NCBI RefSeq assembly: GCF_002858805.1
Contig: NZ_PJZI01000004.1
Span: forward strand, 1 to 64,000
Direction: 5' to 3'
Length of the DNA: 64,000 nucleotides
DNA from: Chimaeribacter arupi
GTDB taxonomy: Bacteria > Pseudomonadota > Gammaproteobacteria > Enterobacterales > Enterobacteriaceae
Of the stretch, positions 56,655 to 64,000 are shown piece after piece. How positions within the stretch are numbered: the first letter of the stretch is position 1; the number at the start of each line of letters is the position of its first letter. A program made the translations under genes and the position numbers. Under the pieces are notes generated by a model. It worked only from the letters and a program-made list of their open reading frames with translations. It was not told the origin of the DNA and made no database searches.

Positions 56655-58316
56655 ATGCCGACCTCACGTTTACAGCAGCAGTTCATCCGGCTTTGGCAGC
56701 ACTTCCACGGCCAGCCTGCCGACACCACGCTTCAGGCGCTGGCGGACATCCTCTCCTGTTCGCGCCGCCACGTCCGCTCGCTGCTCACCACCATGCAGCA
56801 ACAGGGCTGGCTGCACTGGCAGGCGGAGGCGGGGCGCGGGCGGCGCTCTACCCTCACCTTCCTGCGCACCGGGCTGGCGCTCCAGCAACAGCGCGCCGAG
56901 GAGCTGATCGAGCAAGGCAACGCTGACCAGCTGGTGCAACTGGTCGGGGACAAACAGGCCGCCCGCCAGATGCTGCTCGCCCAGCTCGGGCGCAGCTTCC
57001 GCCAGGGGCGGCACCTGTTGCGGGTGCTTTACTACCGCCCGATGTTTAACCTGCTGCCCGGCTCGCCGATGCGCCGCTCGGAAACTCATCTGGCGCGCCA
57101 GATCTTCAGCGGCCTGACGCGGATAAATGAGGAAAACGGGGAACTGGAACCGGATATGGCGCACCACTGGCAGGCGCTCTCCCCGCTGCACTGGCGCTTT
57201 TACCTGCGCCCTGCCATCCCGTTCCACCACGGGCGGCCGCTGGAGATGGAGGATGTGATCGCCTCGCTGACGCGCATCCGCACTTTGCCGCTCTTTTCCC
57301 ACCTGCTGGCGATCACCTCGCCGACGCCGCATGTCATCGAGATCCGTCTCAGTATGCCGGACCACTGGCTGCCGTGGCTGCTCGGCAGCGTCCCGGCGAT
57401 GATCCTGCCGCGCGAATGGCCGCAACTGCCGGACTTTGCCCGCCAGCCGATCGGCACCGGCCCCTACGCGATGGTGCACAACCGCCCGGCGCAACTGAAG
57501 ATCCGCGCGTTTGATGACTACTTCGGCTACCGCGCGCTGATTGATGAGGTCAGCATCTGGGTGCAGCCGGAGCTGAGTGAGGAGCTGATCTTCGGCGGCG
57601 TACAGTTGCAGGCCGACGACACCGCCCACCGTGAACTGGAGAACCGGCTGGAAGAGGGCTGCTACTTCCTGCTGTTTGACCGGCGTTCTGCCCTCGCCGC
57701 CCGGCCGGAGGTGCGCGCCTGGCTCACTGACCTGCTGAACCCGCTGGCGCTGCTGCATCATGCCGATCGCCTCTACCAGCGCTACTGGTCACCGGCCTTT
57801 GGCCTGCTGCCGCGCTGGCACCACCGTACATATGACGCCCGGCCCGCCCAGCCCGCCGGGCTGACGACGCTGACGCTGACCTGCTACCGCCACCACCCGG
57901 AGTTTCTGGCGATCGTCAATGCGTTACGGCCATTGCTGGCGGCGCAGGGCGTCACGCTCGTGATGCAGGAGGTGAGCTATGAAACCTGGGTCAACGGTGA
58001 CGCGCAGAGCGACCTGTGGCTCGGCAGCGTTAACTTCACCCAGCCGCTGGAGTTCTCCCTGTTCGCCGGGCTCTACGAACTGCCGCTGCTGCACCATTGC
58101 CTGGATGAGGATCTGCACCCGGCGGCCGCGCAGTGGCGTGACAACCACTTGCCGCTGGCGGAGTGGTGCCGGGCGCTGGTGAGCCGCCAACAGCTGCACC
58201 CGCTGTTCCACCACTGGCTACAGATCCAGGGCCAGCGCAGTATGCGCGGCGTGCGGATGAACAGCCTCGGCTGGTTTGACTTCAAATCTGCCTGGTTTGC
58301 GCCGCCGGAGACCTAA
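56655..58316 (+). CDS. sgrR: Transcription activator SgrR
   Basis: Activator of sgrS under glucose-phosphate stress. The 553-aa product (E. coli 551) has an N-terminal helix-turn-helix ([31 protein letters not shown]) and a large C-terminal domain like ABC solute-binding proteins (SBP_bac_5 type), ending [28 protein letters not shown]. It diverges from sgrS/setA and stands upstream of the thiamine transport operon, the E. coli arrangement. Confidence 0.97.
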   Translation: MPTSRLQQQFIRLWQHFHGQPADTTLQALADILSCSRRHVRSLLTTMQQQGWLHWQAEAGRGRRSTLTFLRTGLALQQQRAEELIEQGNADQLVQLVGDKQAARQMLLAQLGRSFRQGRHLLRVLYYRPMFNLLPGSPMRRSETHLARQIFSGLTRINEENGELEPDMAHHWQALSPLHWRFYLRPAIPFHHGRPLEMEDVIASLTRIRTLPLFSHLLAITSPTPHVIEIRLSMPDHWLPWLLGSVPAMILPREWPQLPDFARQPIGTGPYAMVHNRPAQLKIRAFDDYFGYRALIDEVSIWVQPELSEELIFGGVQLQADDTAHRELENRLEEGCYFLLFDRRSALAARPEVRAWLTDLLNPLALLHHADRLYQRYWSPAFGLLPRWHHRTYDARPAQPAGLTTLTLTCYRHHPEFLAIVNALRPLLAAQGVTLVMQEVSYETWVNGDAQSDLWLGSVNFTQPLEFSLFAGLYELPLLHHCLDEDLHPAAAQWRDNHLPLAEWCRALVSRQQLHPLFHHWLQIQGQRSMRGVRMNSLGWFDFKSAWFAPPET

Positions 58317-58361
58317 GCCCGCCCTTTCGCCGGGCGGAGTAAGCCTTTACAATGGCGCGTT

Positions 58362-58453
58362 CTCAACGGGGTGCGACACCGCCTGCCCGGCCGTGATCGC
58401 TGAGAGAGTCCCGTCGAACCTGATCCGGTTAATACCGGCGGAGGGATTTGAGA
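58362..58453 (+). promoter_or_regulatory. TPP riboswitch (THI element) of thiBPQ
   Basis: Conserved pieces in order: ACGGGGTGCG (58366 on), GCTGAGAGAG, GAACCTGATCCGGTTAATACCG and GGAGGGA (to about 58447). Binds thiamine pyrophosphate. The thiB RBS lies about 45 bases downstream, so control could act on translation start or termination. Confidence 0.93.
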
Positions 58454-58506
58454 CTGCGCCACGCTTGCTCAAAATCCTTTGCCACCCTTTTCCTGAGGAG
58501 CGCAAA

Positions 58507-59508
58507 GTGTCACGAAAGATCCTGCCTTATCTGTGTGTTGTCTCTGCCGTTATCTTGTCTGCCCCGGCGCTGGCCGCCAAACCGCTGCTGACGGTGTATA
58601 CCTATGACTCGTTCGCCGCGGACTGGGGCCCCGGCCCGGCGGTGAAAAAAGCCTTTGAGGCAGAGTGCGGCTGTGAGCTGAAATTTGTGGCGCTGGAAGA
58701 TGGCGTCTCGCTGCTCAACCGCCTGCGCATGGAGGGCAAAAACAGCCCGGCCGACGTGGTGCTGGGGCTGGACAACAACCTGTTGCAGGCGGCGGCACAA
58801 ACCGGCCTGTTCGCCCCGTCGGGCCTTGACACCGCCGCGCTGAAGGTGCCGGGCGGCTGGCAGGATAAAACCTTTGTGCCTTATGACTACGGCTATTTCG
58901 CCTTCGTCTATAACAAAGAAAAACTCAAAAACCCGCCCACCAGCCTGCGCGATCTGGTCGAGAGTGACCGCCCGCTGAAAGTCATTTATGAAGACCCGCG
59001 CACCAGCACGCCGGGCCTCGGCCTGCTGCTCTGGATGCAGAAAGTCTACGGCGACAACGCAGCCGACGCCTGGCAGAAACTGGCAAAGAAAACCGTCACC
59101 GTGACCAAAGGCTGGAGCGAAGCTTACGGCCTGTTCCTCAAGGGCGAAAGTGACCTGGTGCTGAGCTACACCACCTCCCCGGCATATCACCTGATTGAAG
59201 AGAAAAAGGCGAATTATGCCGCTGCCACCTTCAGCGAAGGCCACTATTTACAGGTGGAAGTCGCCGGGAAACTGGCCGCCAGCCGCCAGCCGGCACTGGC
59301 GCAAAAGTTTATGCAGTTTATGGTGACGCCCGCCTTCCAGAACACTATCCCGACCGGCAACTGGATGTACCCGGTGACGCCGGTGGCCCTGCCTGCCGGG
59401 TTTGAGCGCCTGGCTGTACCGCAAACCGCGCTGAGCTACAGCGCCGCTGAGGTCGCTGCCCAACGCGCCGCCTGGATCCGCACATGGCAAACCGCCGTCA
59501 GCCGCTGA
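58507..59508 (+). CDS. thiB: Thiamine-binding periplasmic protein (GTG start)
   Basis: Solute-binding protein for thiamine, TMP and TPP. The 333-aa product begins at GTG 58507, preceded by GAGGAG, and has a signal peptide (MSRKILPYLCVVSAVILSAPALA, split here; cleavage before AKPLL). Mature features: VYTYDSFAADWGPGPAVKKAFE, ALEDGVSLLNRLRMEG, EDPRTSTPGLGLLLWMQKVYG and TKGWSEAYGLFLKGE. Older name tbpA. Its 3' end overlaps thiP by 25 bases. Confidence 0.97.
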   Translation: MSRKILPYLCVVSAVILSAPALAAKPLLTVYTYDSFAADWGPGPAVKKAFEAECGCELKFVALEDGVSLLNRLRMEGKNSPADVVLGLDNNLLQAAAQTGLFAPSGLDTAALKVPGGWQDKTFVPYDYGYFAFVYNKEKLKNPPTSLRDLVESDRPLKVIYEDPRTSTPGLGLLLWMQKVYGDNAADAWQKLAKKTVTVTKGWSEAYGLFLKGESDLVLSYTTSPAYHLIEEKKANYAAATFSEGHYLQVEVAGKLAASRQPALAQKFMQFMVTPAFQNTIPTGNWMYPVTPVALPAGFERLAVPQTALSYSAAEVAAQRAAWIRTWQTAVSR

Positions 59509-61112
59509 TGTCCGGCTGGCAACTGCCCGGCCTGCTGGCGGGCGCGCTGCTGCTCGGCGTCGCCGGGCTGGCGTTCGGCGCGATCGTCTTCCACGCCCCG
59601 GCGCTGGCGTGGCGCACCCTGGCCGATGACGCCTATCTCTGGCATGTGGTGCGCTTCACCTTTTTGCAGGCGCTGCTGTCGGCCGTCTGCTCGGTGGTGC
59701 CTGCGCTGTGGCTGGCGCGTGCGCTGTTCCGCCGCCGCTTCCCCGGCCGGGCGCTGCTGCTGCGGCTCTGCGCCATGACGCTGGTGCTGCCGGTGCTGGT
59801 GGCGGTGTTTGGCCTGCTGAGCGTGTATGGCCGGCAGGGCTGGCTGGCGCAGATCTGCGGCGGGCTCGGTGTGCCTTACACCTTCTCGCCCTATGGCTTG
59901 CAGGGCATTTTGCTGGCGCATGTGTTCTTCAACCTGCCGCTGGCTGCCCGCCTGCTGTTGCAGTCACTGGAGAATATCCCGGTGGAACAGCGCCAATTGG
60001 CGGCGCAGCTCGGCATGAACGGCTGGCAGCAGTGGCGCTTTGTGGAGTGGCCCGCCGTGCGGCGGCAACTGCTGCCCGCCGCGGCGCTGATCTTTATGCT
60101 CTGCTTCGCCAGCTTTGCCACCGTGCTCTCCCTCGGCGGCGGGCCGCAGGCCACCACCATCGAACTGGCTATCTATCAGGCGCTGAGTTACGACTACGAT
60201 CTCAGCCGCGCGGCGATGCTGGCGCTGATCCAGCTCGGCTGCTGCCTGGGGCTGGTGCTGCTGAGCCAGCGCTTCAGCCAGGCGCTGCCCAGCGGGCATA
60301 CGCAGGCCGCGCAGTGGCGTAACCCGCAGGACAGCGCTTTTTCCCGGCTGTCGGACGGCGTGGTGATTACGCTGGCGCTCTTGCTTATCCTGCCGCCGCT
60401 GCTGGCAGTGGTGGCGGACGGTGCCAACCGCGCGCTGCTGGGCGTGCTGCAACAGCCGGTGCTGTGGCAGGCGCTCACTACCTCGCTGCGGATTGCGCTG
60501 GGTGCCGGGCTGCTCTGCGTGGTGCTGACCATGATGCTGCTCTGGAGCAGCCGGGAGTGGCGGTTGCGTCAGCAGCGCGGCCGGGCGCAGGCGCTGGAGC
60601 TGTGCGGCATGGTGATCCTGGCGATGCCGGGCATCGTGCTGGCGACCGGCTTCTTCCTGCTGCTGAGCGCCACCGGCGGCCTGCCTGCTTCCCCGTGGGC
60701 GCTGGTTATCCTGACCAATGCGCTGATGGCGGTGCCCTACGCGCTCAAAGTGCTGGACAACCCGATGCGTGACCTGGCGGAGCGCTATACCCCGCTCTGC
60801 CGGGCGCTCGGCATGGGCGGCTGGCAGCGCGTGCGCTGGGTGGAGCTGAGCGCGCTGCGCCTGCCGCTGGCGCAGGCGATGGCCTTTGCCAGCGTGCTGT
60901 CGATGGGGGATTTCGGGGTGGTGGCGCTGTTCGGCAATGAGCAGTTCCGCACCCTGCCGTTTTATCTTTATCAACAGATGGGCGCCTACCGCAGCCAGGA
61001 CGGCGCCGTCACCGCGCTGCTCCTGTTGCTGCTCTGCTTCCTGCTTTTCACCCTGATTGAACGTTTACCGGAGCGCCGGAACCATGCCCGAACCGATATT
61101 GACGCTGGATAA
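59484..61112 (+). CDS. thiP: Thiamine ABC transporter permease
   Basis: Duplicated inner-membrane permease with about 12 membrane segments. The 542-aa product (E. coli 536) carries two permease halves, each with the EAA loop for ATPase docking ([28 protein letters not shown] and [27 protein letters not shown]). Overlaps both neighbours (25 bases with thiB, 29 with thiQ). Confidence 0.97.
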   Translation: MANRRQPLMSGWQLPGLLAGALLLGVAGLAFGAIVFHAPALAWRTLADDAYLWHVVRFTFLQALLSAVCSVVPALWLARALFRRRFPGRALLLRLCAMTLVLPVLVAVFGLLSVYGRQGWLAQICGGLGVPYTFSPYGLQGILLAHVFFNLPLAARLLLQSLENIPVEQRQLAAQLGMNGWQQWRFVEWPAVRRQLLPAAALIFMLCFASFATVLSLGGGPQATTIELAIYQALSYDYDLSRAAMLALIQLGCCLGLVLLSQRFSQALPSGHTQAAQWRNPQDSAFSRLSDGVVITLALLLILPPLLAVVADGANRALLGVLQQPVLWQALTTSLRIALGAGLLCVVLTMMLLWSSREWRLRQQRGRAQALELCGMVILAMPGIVLATGFFLLLSATGGLPASPWALVILTNALMAVPYALKVLDNPMRDLAERYTPLCRALGMGGWQRVRWVELSALRLPLAQAMAFASVLSMGDFGVVALFGNEQFRTLPFYLYQQMGAYRSQDGAVTALLLLLLCFLLFTLIERLPERRNHARTDIDAG

Positions 61113-61797
61113 GCTGACCTACCTTTACCACCACCTGCCGATGCGCTTTGACCTGGCGGTACAGCCCGGCGAACGCGTGGCGGTGCTGGGGCCGAGCGGC
61201 GCGGGCAAGAGCACCCTGCTCAGCCTGATCGCCGGTTTCCTCCCTGCCAGCAGCGGCACCTTACAGATCGCCGGGGCGGATCACCGCGACACGCCGCCGG
61301 CGAAGCGCCCGGTGTCGATGCTGTTTCAGGAGAACAACCTGTTTGCCCACCTGACGGTGCGGCAGAACCTCGGGCTGGGGCTGCACCCCGGCCTGAAACT
61401 CACGGCCGCCCAGCGGCAGGCGCTGGCGGAGATCGCCGCGCAGGTCGGGCTGGAGGAATGCCTGGAACGGCTGCCGTCGCAGCTCTCCGGCGGGCAGCGG
61501 CAGCGGGTGGCGCTGGCGCGCTGTTTGTTGCGCAGCCAGCCATTGTTGCTGCTGGATGAGCCGTTCTCGGCACTTGACCCGGCCCTGCGCAGCGACATGC
61601 TGGCGCTGCTGGACGAGGTATGCCGCCGCCGCGCGCTGACGCTGTTAATGGTGTCGCATAATCTGGATGACGCGGCACGGATTGCGCCGCGCACGCTGCT
61701 GGTGGTGGACGGGCGGATCTACTATGACGGCCCGACCGCCGCACTGATTGACGGCAGCGCCGCCGAGGCACGCATCCTCGGCGTGGCGCGCCCCTGA
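61084..61797 (+). CDS. thiQ: Thiamine ABC transporter ATPase
   Basis: ATP-binding subunit. The 237-aa product (E. coli 232) has Walker [10 protein letters not shown] (36-44), signature [15 protein letters not shown], Walker [14 protein letters not shown] and the switch His in MVSHNLDDA. The ATG at 61084 is chosen; an upstream in-frame ATG at 61057 lies deeper in thiP. Ends two bases before the stop of convergent yabI, with no visible terminator. Confidence 0.96.
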   Translation: MPEPILTLDKLTYLYHHLPMRFDLAVQPGERVAVLGPSGAGKSTLLSLIAGFLPASSGTLQIAGADHRDTPPAKRPVSMLFQENNLFAHLTVRQNLGLGLHPGLKLTAAQRQALAEIAAQVGLEECLERLPSQLSGGQRQRVALARCLLRSQPLLLLDEPFSALDPALRSDMLALLDEVCRRRALTLLMVSHNLDDAARIAPRTLLVVDGRIYYDGPTAALIDGSAAEARILGVARP

Positions 61798-61798
61798 C

Positions 61799-62566
61799 TC
61801 AGAACGCCATCACCTGCCACAGCAACCGGCGGTAGACCGGCATCAGCGGGTGGCTGAACAGCATCACCAGGCAGGCGACCGCCACCACGGTGACCAGCCC
61901 GCACACCCAGCGCAGCCGCGCCAGCGGCAAACGGCGTGACAGCCAGTCCTCACTGCGTTTGCCGTCGCGGAACCAGCGCCAGCCCAGCCAGGCCGCCAGC
62001 CAGACGGCCACGAACGCCGCCAGCAGCAGCCAGCGGAAATGCGCGACGTCCGCCCCGGCCGGAATACCGATCGCCACCCCGGCCAGAATGCCCGGCAGGA
62101 AATAGACCGGTGGCCAGGTCAGGCAGCCCACCACATTCGGCACGGCGAACGTCAGCGGTTTCAGGTCCAGCATCCCGGCCACCAGCGGCACCAGCGGGCG
62201 GGTCGGGCCGATAAAGCGCCCCACCAGCACGGTGGCGAAACTGTGCTTGTGCAGCGCGTGGCGGGTTTTGCTCATCAGGGATTTATGCTTCTTCAGGAAT
62301 GACCAGCGTTGCAGCGGCCCTTTGAAGCGGTGGCCGATGTAGTAGGAGATCCAGTCACCGGCGAAACAGCCGATGCTCCCGACCACCCAGGCTTCATAAA
62401 AGTTCACCCGCCCACTGCCGATCAACGCGCCGAGGGTGGCCATCATCACCGTGCCCGGCAGCAGCAGCCCCACCAGCGCCAGTGATTCCAGAAATGCCAC
62501 CAGGCCCACCGCCAACAGTGAAAAGGCCACAGACTGGGTAATCAGATGTTCAAGGTAAGATTCCAT
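61799..62566 (-). CDS. yabI: DedA-family membrane protein YabI
   Basis: Inner-membrane DedA/VTT-domain protein; the family is tied to lipid (undecaprenyl phosphate) flipping and envelope homeostasis. The 255-aa product (E. coli 254) has LVAFLESLALVGLLLPGTVMM, GDWISYYIGHRFKGPL and the family motif GRFIGPTRPLVPLVAGM, with several membrane segments. ATG 62564-62566 preceded by GGA is used; a TTG three codons upstream is the alternative. In E. coli araC and araBAD lie between it and polB; here they do not. Confidence 0.95.
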   Translation of the reverse strand: MESYLEHLITQSVAFSLLAVGLVAFLESLALVGLLLPGTVMMATLGALIGSGRVNFYEAWVVGSIGCFAGDWISYYIGHRFKGPLQRWSFLKKHKSLMSKTRHALHKHSFATVLVGRFIGPTRPLVPLVAGMLDLKPLTFAVPNVVGCLTWPPVYFLPGILAGVAIGIPAGADVAHFRWLLLAAFVAVWLAAWLGWRWFRDGKRSEDWLSRRLPLARLRWVCGLVTVVAVACLVMLFSHPLMPVYRRLLWQVMAF

Positions 62567-62701
62567 AAATTCCAACGAGGTTGCGGCGTAAATTCATCAT
62601 TTTTCCGCTGAATTGTTAACGTGGTTATTCACGCAGTCAATCAATGAATTGTATGTGAATTGTATGTGCCGTTGGCAGAGGCCGCCGGTGTTGGACATCC
62701 C

Positions 62702-62719
62702 CTGTATAAAAAACCATAC
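62702..62719 (+). promoter_or_regulatory. Degenerate LexA-like box upstream of polB
   Basis: CTGTATAAAAAACCATAC keeps the left half (CTGTATA) of the SOS box, but the right half lacks ACAG. E. coli polB has CTGTATAAAACCACAG here. SOS control may be weakened or lost. Confidence 0.4.
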
Positions 62720-62756
62720 TACGCGCATCCGTTCCCTTCACCCGACAGGCAGCACC

Positions 62757-64000
62757 ATGACCCCAGCCCGCCAGGGATTTATCCTGACCCGCCACTGGCG
62801 TGATACGCCCACCGGCACAGAGATCACGTTCTGGCTGGCGACCGATGATGGCCCGCAGAAAGTCTGCCTGCCGCCCCAGCAGGCGGTGGCGTTTCTGCCT
62901 GCGGAACAGCGCGCGCTGGCGGAGCCGGTGTTGCGCGGTGAAAGCGGCGCCGTGCTGCGTGAGGTGGCGCTGTGTGATTTCCGCCACCGGCCGCAACTGG
63001 CGCTCTATTGCCGCCAGCAGCGCCAGCTCTCCCGGCTGGAGCGGGCGCTGAAGGATCAGGGCGTGGCGCTGTATGAGGCGGACATCCGCCCACCGGAGCG
63101 TTTCCTGATGGAGCGCTACATCACTGCGCCGGTCTGGTTCAGCGGTGAGCCGGGTGCAGAGGACACGCTGTTCAATACCCGGATGAAACCGGCCGAAGGC
63201 TATCGCCCGCCGCTGAAACTCGCCTCGATTGACATCGAAACCAGCGGCAGCGGCGAGCTGTACTGCATCGGCATTGAGGGGTGCGGCCAGCGGCAGGTTT
63301 ACATGCTGGGGCCGGAGAACGGCACGCCGCAGCGTGAGGATTTCGCGCTGGAGTATGTCGCCTCACGCCCGCTGCTGCTGGAGAAGCTCAACCAGTGGCT
63401 GGCTGAGCATGACCCGGATGTGATCATCGGCTGGAACGTAATCCAGTTCGACCTGCGGGTGTTGCAGAAACACGCCGAGCGCTACGGCATCCCGCTGCGG
63501 CTGGGGCGCGGCGGCGCAGTGCTGGAGTGGCGCGAGCACGGTTTCCGCCAGGGGCATTTCTTCGCCTCGGCCGCCGGGCGGCTGATTATTGACGGTATCG
63601 AGGCGCTGAAATCGGCGTTCTGGAATTTCCCGTCCTTCAGCCTGGAAGCGGTGTCGCAAACGCTGCTGGGCGAAGGCAAGGCTATTGACAACCCCTACCA
63701 GCGGCTGGCGGAGATTGAACAGCGCTTTCGTGAAGACAAACCGGCGCTGGCGCGCTACAACCTGAAAGATTGCGAACTGGTGACGCGCATTTTCGCCAAA
63801 ACCGATCTGCTGGCGTTCCTGCTGGAGCGCGCCAGCGTCACCGGGCTGGAGGCGGACCGCAACGGCGGCTCGGTGGCCGCATTCAGCCACCTCTATTTCC
63901 CGCGTATGCACCGCGCCGGCTTTGTCGCGCCGAACCGGGGCGATGTGGAGGAGCAGGCCAGCCCCGGCGGTTTTGTGATGGACTCGCGCCCCGGCCTGTA
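62757..64000 (+). CDS. polB: DNA polymerase II, 5' part (cut by window edge)
   Basis: SOS-linked family B polymerase with proofreading. The first 414 codons are in view and the frame stays open to the edge. Residues 1-150 are the N-terminal domain. Exonuclease motif I is [12 protein letters not shown] (Asp159, Glu161), motif [12 protein letters not shown], motif [12 protein letters not shown]. The segment ending in [29 protein letters not shown] leads into the polymerase domain. E. coli PolB is 783 aa, so about half is present. Confidence 0.96.
   Translation, partial: MTPARQGFILTRHWRDTPTGTEITFWLATDDGPQKVCLPPQQAVAFLPAEQRALAEPVLRGESGAVLREVALCDFRHRPQLALYCRQQRQLSRLERALKDQGVALYEADIRPPERFLMERYITAPVWFSGEPGAEDTLFNTRMKPAEGYRPPLKLASIDIETSGSGELYCIGIEGCGQRQVYMLGPENGTPQREDFALEYVASRPLLLEKLNQWLAEHDPDVIIGWNVIQFDLRVLQKHAERYGIPLRLGRGGAVLEWREHGFRQGHFFASAAGRLIIDGIEALKSAFWNFPSFSLEAVSQTLLGEGKAIDNPYQRLAEIEQRFREDKPALARYNLKDCELVTRIFAKTDLLAFLLERASVTGLEADRNGGSVAAFSHLYFPRMHRAGFVAPNRGDVEEQASPGGFVMDSRPGL

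Overview
The window is chromosomal DNA of a member of the order Enterobacterales. Gene order and most protein sequences follow the first ~130 kb of the E. coli K-12 map, read in the opposite direction. FtsL (short N-terminus), LeuO (N-terminal extension), the DUF721 gene beside secM and the direct yabI-polB junction look more like the Yersiniaceae (Serratia and relatives) than like Escherichia. That family-level assignment is inference. Nothing here looks like a prophage, insertion sequence, integron or CRISPR array, and no rRNA or tRNA gene was seen.

Layout. (1) 1-530: a non-coding left edge, then an unrecognised 40-residue membrane-type peptide gene with its own terminator. (2) 531-7702, minus strand: pyruvate dehydrogenase operon pdhR-aceE-aceF-lpd, with PdhR operators and an FNR-type box upstream. 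(3) 8353-12329, plus: aromatic amino acid permease aroP, then a two-gene cassette of a GPH sugar transporter and an intracellular GH43 arabinofuranosidase-like enzyme. (4) 12500-13950, minus: ampD-ampE. (5) 14077-18262, plus: nadC and the type IV pilus genes ppdD-hofB-hofC. (6) guaC (minus) diverging from coaE-zapD-yacG (plus), then mutT (minus). (7) 21970-25286, minus: secM-secA, with a DciA-like DUF721 gene diverging from secM. (8) 25839-43679, minus: the complete division and cell wall (dcw) cluster mraZ-rsmH-ftsL-ftsI-murE-murF-mraY-murD-ftsW-murG-murC-ddlB-ftsQ-ftsA-ftsZ-lpxC, with Pmra and the MraZ repeats. (9) 44396-49409, minus: cra, ilvIH and leuO. (10) 50072-54932, plus: leuL attenuator and leuABCD. 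(11) setA-sgrS/sgrT (minus) diverging from sgrR (plus). (12) 58362-61797, plus: TPP riboswitch and thiBPQ. (13) yabI (minus), and polB (plus) cut by the right edge.

How the genes work together. PDH makes acetyl-CoA from pyruvate, and PdhR senses pyruvate. The dcw block makes UDP-MurNAc-pentapeptide and lipid II and builds the divisome; lpxC adds the committed step of lipid A synthesis. secM tunes secA translation through ribosome arrest. ilvIH, leuABCD and leuO form the branched-chain amino acid block. SgrR, SgrS, SgrT and SetA form the glucose-phosphate stress response. thiBPQ imports thiamine under riboswitch control.

Novelty. Most of the window is well-conserved core genome, and I found no wholly new multi-gene system. 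The points most worth a second look are the small membrane peptide at 317-439, the altered SecM arrest sequence, the DciA-like protein in a lineage expected to use DnaC, the second PdhR half-site beside a perfect FNR box with an orphan terminator nearby, the enlarged SgrT and diverged SgrS, and the decayed LexA box at polB.
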